Source: Paenibacillus mendelii
Lineage (GTDB): Bacteria; Bacillota; Bacilli; Paenibacillales; Paenibacillaceae
DNA: 64,000 nt
NCBI RefSeq assembly: GCF_024498075.1
Contig: NZ_JANHOF010000004.1
Location: 62,001 to 126,000 of the forward strand
Direction: 5' to 3'
The stretch's first letter is position 1; every line of letters begins with the position of its first letter. The notes beneath the pieces were generated by a model. The model was not told the DNA's origin, did not search any database, and saw only the letters and a program-made list of their open reading frames with translations. Position numbers and translations under genes: made by a program. Shown piece after piece: positions 59,747 to 64,000 of this stretch.

Positions 59747-60967
59747 ATGGATAAAACTAGCTTCTGGAAGAGTGGTCATAAACCTACACTATTCAGCGCG
59801 TTTCTTTATTTCGATATGAGCTTCATGATTTGGGTTCTGATTGGCCCGCTTATCGTCATCATTATGAAGGATTATCCGATGGATCCGGTGCAGAAGGCGA
59901 ATCTGGTTGCTCTGCCCATTCTCGGCGGATCGATGCTGCGGCTTGCGTTAGGCTTCCTGACCGATTACATCGGACCGAAGCGGACTGGACAACTCGGCAT
60001 GCTGCTGACAACAATTCCGCTCGTCTGGGGCTGGAAGTTCGTCGACTCTCTCGGACAGATGTATCTCGTTGCTCTGCTGCTCGGCATCGCCGGAGCCTCG
60101 TTCGCCGCCGCTTTGCCGCTGGCTAGTCAATGGTACCCGAAGGAGCATCAAGGTCTTGCAATGGGAATCGCGGGTGCAGGCAACAGCGGTACGGTTTTCT
60201 CAACATTGTTCGCCAACCGAATCGCCCAGCATTTCGGCAGTTGGGAGACCGTATTTGGACTGGCGCTTATTCCGATCCTTATATCATTCATCGTCTTTAC
60301 GATATTCGCCAAAGATAGCCCGACCCGTCCTGCGCCCAAGAAGCTATCCCATTACGCGACGATACTCCGTCATAAAGACGCTTGGTTGTTCTGCCTTCTC
60401 TATATGGTTACGTTCGGCGGCTTCGTAGGGCTGTCCAACTATCTTACAATCTTCTTCAACACGCAATACGGCTTATCGGCCGTTCGCGCGGCCGACTTCA
60501 CGACAATCTGCGTCATCGCAGGCAGCTTCTTCCGGCCGATCGGCGGTGTCCTATCCGACAGGATCGGCGGCATTCGGGTGCTAACCATTCTGTACGCCGG
60601 CGCGGCAGTCATGCTCGGCTCCGTCTCCTTGCTCCCTTCGCTCACGCTGGTTATTGTTCTGCTCTTCGTTGGCATGATGTGCCTGGGGGCAGGCAATGGT
60701 TCCGTATTCCAACTCGTACCGCAGCGATTCGGCAACGAAATCGGCATAGTTACCGGTATCGTCGGCGCAGCCGGCGGATTAGGCGGCTACGCGCTTCCGC
60801 TCATTCTCGGAAGCCTGTACAAATCGACGGGATCCTATGCGCCTGGCTTCCTGATTCTTAGCGGTATCGTGATAGGCAGCCTCGTCCTGCTTACAATCGT
60901 CCAGATCTCCTGGAAGAAAACCTGGAGTGAACAAGGCCGCACTGCAAAGGCAGAATCGATCAGCTAA
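59747..60967 (+). CDS. nasA: Nitrate transporter, NarK/NasA type (MFS)
   Basis: A 406-residue membrane protein, start at ATG 59747 (MDKTSFWKSGHKPTLFSAFL) with GGGAGGAG upstream. Twelve hydrophobic segments, with the nitrate signature glycine-rich helices AGAGNSGTVFSTLFANRIAQ and GAAGGLGGYALPLILGSLYK, and conserved arginines in GGSMLRLALGFLTDYIGPKR and FFRPIGGVLSDRIGG. It imports nitrate (proton symport or nitrite exchange). Divergent from nasBC with shared TnrA-type sites, the same arrangement as in B. subtilis. A hairpin terminator follows. Confidence 0.92.
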   Translation: MDKTSFWKSGHKPTLFSAFLYFDMSFMIWVLIGPLIVIIMKDYPMDPVQKANLVALPILGGSMLRLALGFLTDYIGPKRTGQLGMLLTTIPLVWGWKFVDSLGQMYLVALLLGIAGASFAAALPLASQWYPKEHQGLAMGIAGAGNSGTVFSTLFANRIAQHFGSWETVFGLALIPILISFIVFTIFAKDSPTRPAPKKLSHYATILRHKDAWLFCLLYMVTFGGFVGLSNYLTIFFNTQYGLSAVRAADFTTICVIAGSFFRPIGGVLSDRIGGIRVLTILYAGAAVMLGSVSLLPSLTLVIVLLFVGMMCLGAGNGSVFQLVPQRFGNEIGIVTGIVGAAGGLGGYALPLILGSLYKSTGSYAPGFLILSGIVIGSLVLLTIVQISWKKTWSEQGRTAKAESIS

Positions 60968-60991
60968 GCATCCTAAGCTCATCACGAAAAG

Positions 60992-61033
60992 GAGCATCCA
61001 TTCCGCTCGGCCTTCAAGCCGGAATGGATGCCC
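60992..61033 (+). terminator. Terminator-like hairpin after nasA
   Basis: GCATCCATTCC / GGAATGGATGC long stem, followed by CCTATTC; T-run weak. Confidence 0.65.
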
Positions 61034-61365
61034 TATTCAGCTTGCTTCCAGTAATGCAATAACGTGCTGGCAATCATATATTTATCAATCATATCGTAAT
61101 GAGATAATTCCCCCTCATAGATGGATTAATTCCGCCTTTGCAAAAAGAAAAGCGCCTCGGTACGATGGGAGTACGCAACGGGTCATAGCCCTTAAAATCC
61201 CAACCTCGTTCACTATGAATCGCTTTGAACAGTAGATAACGAAACGAAGACCGGAGCGGCAAAATCCGGAGCTTCCTCGCCTTTTGGATTGTGAAGACGG
61301 AACAGGAAAGCGTCGCCTGTTTCTGACTGCCACACGATATAATCGTAAATCCCTTCACCACTCGA
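61034..61365. other. Gene-poor stretch with an anonymous minus-strand fragment
   Basis: On the minus strand 61213-61360 reads [40 protein letters not shown] then a stop; it may be the 3' end of a lost gene. No start or family is visible. Confidence 0.35.
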
Positions 61366-62580
61366 GACTGTCGAGAAGCGACAGGAAAAGTTACCGGCAT
61401 GGTTGGGGAGATGTTCGATGTCGTTCAGCTTATCCAATTGGCCGGTGCTCAAGACCGTATTATTGAGCGGTTCCGAGCATTGAATCAACTGCGCAGGCAA
61501 ACGGCACTGAAGGACAATTTATTTTCCAACCTGTTAAATTCGGTTTTTTCTAACATCGTTAATATCGGAACCGGGCTTATTCTATTACTTGGGGCATCCT
61601 CCATGCAGCGAAATGAGCTAACCGTTGGTGATTTTGCCATGTTCGTCTATTATTTGGCATTCGTAACCGACTTCACGGCATTCTTTGGCCGCTTTTTATC
61701 CCTGCTGCATCAGACGGGTATTTCATTCCAGCGTATGCACAGACTGCTTCAAGGCACATCCGATAGCAAGCTCACCGAGCATCATCCTTTATATCTCAGA
61801 GGGGATATGCCTATTCCCGATCAAGAGCAACGGGAGAAGAATACCCCCTTCCGATCCCTGTCCGCTGAAGGGCTAAGCTATCATTATCCAGCCACTGGCA
61901 GAGGAATCGATGATATCACGTTTGAGCTGAAAGCCGGCAGTTTCACTGTAGTAACTGGACGAATCGGTTCAGGAAAAACGACGCTGCTTCGTTCCGTGCT
62001 TGGCTTGCTGCCGCTCCAGTCCGGAAACATCCTGTGGAACGGCGACACGGTCACAGACCCCGCTGCCTTCTTCGTGCCTCCGAGAACAGCCTACACGTCA
62101 CAGGTGCCTCATTTATTTAGTGATACGCTGATAAATAATATTAGCCTTGGAATGAGTCTAGCAGACGGGCTTCTAGACAGAGCCATTCATACCTCGGTTA
62201 TGAATAAAGACTTAGCGTCGCTTGAGCATGGTTTAGACACGGTAATCGGGCAGAGAGGCGTCAAACTGTCCGGCGGCCAGGTTCAACGAGCAGCGGCCGC
62301 CAGAATGTTCATACGAGAGCCGGAAGTGCTTGTATTCGATGACCTGTCGAGCGCACTCGATGTGACAACCGAGCAGCAGCTATGGGAACGAATTTACCGT
62401 ATTCCACACGCGGCTTGTTTAGTCGTATCCCATCGTAAGGCTGCCCTGCAGCGGGCGGATCACATCATCATCATGAAGAGCGGCCGGATTGAGGCTCAAG
62501 GTACGTTAACTGAGCTGCTGGCTCATTCAGAGGAAATGCGTCTATTGTGGAATGAGGAACGTCCCGTTCAAGGAATTTGA
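61366..62580 (+). pseudogene. ABC exporter half-transporter, 5'-truncated
   Basis: Homology starts abruptly in the middle of the membrane domain: [40 protein letters not shown], then three membrane segments and a full ATPase: [16 protein letters not shown] (Walker A), [15 protein letters not shown] (signature), [12 protein letters not shown] (Walker B) and [14 protein letters not shown] (switch). The first about 190 residues with three or four membrane helices are missing. An ATG at 61399 could give a 393-residue protein, but without the missing helices it should not transport. Confidence 0.8.
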
Positions 62581-62641
62581 CCACGGCATAACGAATATGT
62601 ATAGGCAGTTATCATATTCGAAGGAGTGAGGAGCGATTTCC

Positions 62642-63316
62642 TTGATAAAGTATGGACTGCCTGCACTCATTACGTTGATGGGCGTGATTTACATCTTCTT
62701 CATTCCCGCCGATCCGCATGCGGTCAAGATGCTGTTCAAATTAATTCCAATGTGGCTTATTATTCTCTACACTTACCTGCGAATGCCTGAGGATCGTAAT
62801 CGAAATCGCTATCATGGGGTCATTCTGACCGGATTGTTCTTTTGTATGCTGGGTGATGGTCTTCTGCAATGGTTCATTATCGGACTAACAGCCTTTCTAA
62901 TCGGGCATCTGTTCTATTTATCCGCATTCTTCAGCAGATGGCGTTTTTCTAAATCGAGGTGCTTGATGATCATTCCTATTACGGCATTCGCGGTATTTAT
63001 GAGTATGCAGCTCGTGTCAGCGCTGGTTCATGATGGCAAAGAGGGATTGATCGCACCTGTTCTCGCTTACCTCATCGTCATATCATTGATGGGCTGGTCT
63101 GCGATCATGACCGGGAATACGTGGGCGATTATAGGCAGTCTGTTATTCATGGTTTCGGATTCCATCTTATCCTGGAACATGTTTATCTCCGATGTCTCTT
63201 ACTCTGGACCACTCATCATGACCACCTATTACGCTGCTCAGTTTCTTATCGCCCATAGCTCGCGGACAACGAACACCAACACGGTTCATTCCTCGGTTTA
63301 TCACGCCAAAGGGTAA
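62642..63316 (+). CDS. YhhN/TMEM86-family membrane protein (lysoplasmalogenase-like)
   Basis: A 224-residue protein from TTG 62642, with GGAGTGAGGAG upstream. Seven to eight membrane segments. The family's pattern is visible: TGLFFCMLGDGLLQW (GDxLL), FLIGHLFYLSAFF (GHxxY), and LLFMVSDSILSWNMF (FxxSD). The GD, H and SD residues are held to form the active site in lysoplasmalogenases of this family, which cleave vinyl-ether lysolipids; the bacterial role is less clear. It is followed by a perfect 19-base hairpin. Confidence 0.85.
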   Translation: MIKYGLPALITLMGVIYIFFIPADPHAVKMLFKLIPMWLIILYTYLRMPEDRNRNRYHGVILTGLFFCMLGDGLLQWFIIGLTAFLIGHLFYLSAFFSRWRFSKSRCLMIIPITAFAVFMSMQLVSALVHDGKEGLIAPVLAYLIVISLMGWSAIMTGNTWAIIGSLLFMVSDSILSWNMFISDVSYSGPLIMTTYYAAQFLIAHSSRTTNTNTVHSSVYHAKG

Positions 63317-63321
63317 GAAGA

Positions 63322-63365
63322 AACAAGAACAACCGGCTGCGCTTATGCAGCCGGTTGTTCTTGTT
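63322..63365. terminator. Bidirectional terminator between yhhN-like and MFS genes
   Basis: Perfect 19-base arms beginning AACAAGAACAACCGG, loop GCTTAT. It serves converging genes. Confidence 0.85.
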
Positions 63366-63406
63366 ATGCAGACTCTCATTCTCGGAAGAACGGTCGATGA
63401 TCGTTA

Positions 63407-64000
63407 CTATTTATATATTTTGAGCATAGCGGTATGCATTTGTTCGAGCAGCTCCCTGCGATACCATAATCCGATTAATAGAAAAGCAGCAGCAGAACCG
63501 ATAAAGATCGCCTGCATCCCGTATTGAGCATCGATCACCCAGAATGTCAGTGTTGGCCCTATCGCCGCCCCCAGATCGGTCGAGACCGAATAGACCGTCA
63601 TGACCGCAATTACAGATGATTGCCGAGCAACGTCTGTCGCCATCGCGTCCATCAGCGTCGACGTGACCGTCATCGTCACCATAATGAATATGACGATTGC
63701 TATCCAAGCATAGATCGGCATATGCCATGGCATTAACGCATACCCTGCGGCAGCCCCAACCAAGGAGAGGATAAATAATGGAAGCCTTCCTCTTGGTCCA
63801 TCAGAGCGGTGCCCGAACCACGTTGCCAAGAATGGCTCCCACGCGCAGCGAACCGCTTGCAGGATTCCGCCCAACGCAGTGCTGGTTATTAATATCCCGA
63901 ACAGCCATACCGTACCCGAGTGATTAAGGTCAATGACCAGACTTAAAGTGGAGCCGAATATGGCATGCAGCAGCGAAATCAATAGTCCGCAGATGATCAT
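63407..64000 (-). CDS. MFS transporter, C-terminal part (gene continues beyond the window)
   Basis: About 197 residues of an open frame reaching the window edge. The ATG at 64000 is probably internal. Six hydrophobic segments, with an MFS-type loop LATWFGHRSDGPRGRLPLFI (GxxxDRxGRR-like motif between helices) and a final LLIGLWYRRELLEQM. The transported substrate cannot be told from the visible half. Confidence 0.8.
   Translation of the reverse strand: MIICGLLISLLHAIFGSTLSLVIDLNHSGTVWLFGILITSTALGGILQAVRCAWEPFLATWFGHRSDGPRGRLPLFILSLVGAAAGYALMPWHMPIYAWIAIVIFIMVTMTVTSTLMDAMATDVARQSSVIAVMTVYSVSTDLGAAIGPTLTFWVIDAQYGMQAIFIGSAAAFLLIGLWYRRELLEQMHTAMLKIYK

Noticed and set aside
61089-61500. Two overlapping minus-strand frames (about 100 codons each) before the ABC exporter
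   Set aside because: They run across the exporter's own coding region and lack start signals; at most 61213-61360 may be a gene remnant.
1-64000. CRISPR arrays, tRNA or rRNA genes, prophage or complete insertion sequences
   Set aside because: No regularly spaced repeats, no tRNA cloverleaf or rRNA stretches, and no structural phage genes were seen; the only transposase is a fragment.

Overview
The window looks like a chromosomal stretch from a Paenibacillus-type member of the Bacillales. The evidence is the strong GGAGG-type ribosome binding sites with ATG, GTG and TTG starts, an Lpl/Ytc-style sugar ABC operon, DUF4855/discoidin surface proteins, TnrA-type boxes at a nas locus, a YtrA-type GntR-ABC operon, and intergenic repeats of the CGTTCTCCGTTAG type. 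I see no rRNA, tRNA or CRISPR array.

Layout. At 1-3150 is the uptake half of an opine-metallophore (cnt) locus: cntA and a partial cntB sit behind a promoter overlapped by a Zur/Fur-type box, and the divergent histidine racemase gene cntK is frameshifted and truncated. From 3.2 to 17.5 kb lies an accessory region of small lipoproteins, a DinB-like protein, two DHFR/RibD-like genes (one broken), an alcohol dehydrogenase with its MerR regulator, a TetR/hydrolase operon, very small hydrophilic genes and many gene remnants (IS1595-type transposase, acetyltransferase, PaiB, VOC, ABC ATPase, Imm7, SDR). From 17.5 to 21.9 kb is a GntR-linked sugar ABC importer. From 22.3 to 31 kb are a virginiamycin B lyase (vgb), a DUF6157 protein and two large secreted proteins: an A-B-A-B-A discoidin/DUF4855 protein, and a LamG-Big2-dockerin-phosphodiesterase protein. 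The 31-54 kb part is a patchwork of single genes (MBL-fold, Imm11-like, cyclase, kinase-like, CBS, YmaF, GSDH-like, DUF2935, DUF3231, DoxX, OYE/ArsR, flavin reductase, YtrABC-like) mixed with frameshifted genes and repeats. From 54.8 to 61 kb is the assimilatory nitrate module: nasBC divergent from the transporter gene nasA, with two perfect TnrA-type boxes between them. The right end holds a 5'-truncated ABC exporter, a YhhN-family lysoplasmalogenase-like gene and a partial MFS gene.

How the parts fit. The nas genes would import nitrate (NasA) and reduce it to nitrite (NasB feeding electrons to NasC) under nitrogen control, but no nitrite reductase genes follow. The cnt part keeps metal-opine capture while the visible synthesis gene is dead, which suggests uptake of metallophores made by others. 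That is an inference, because cntL and cntM could lie elsewhere. The sugar operon probably answers to the GntR protein and a 48-bp palindrome beside it.

Two themes stand out. First, there are several families of short intergenic repeats, and a duplicated cassette of tiny genes (12.8-13.4 kb and 41.5-42.1 kb). Second, many genes are broken by a single-base frameshift, so either this region is decaying or the assembly has indel errors; only read data can decide.
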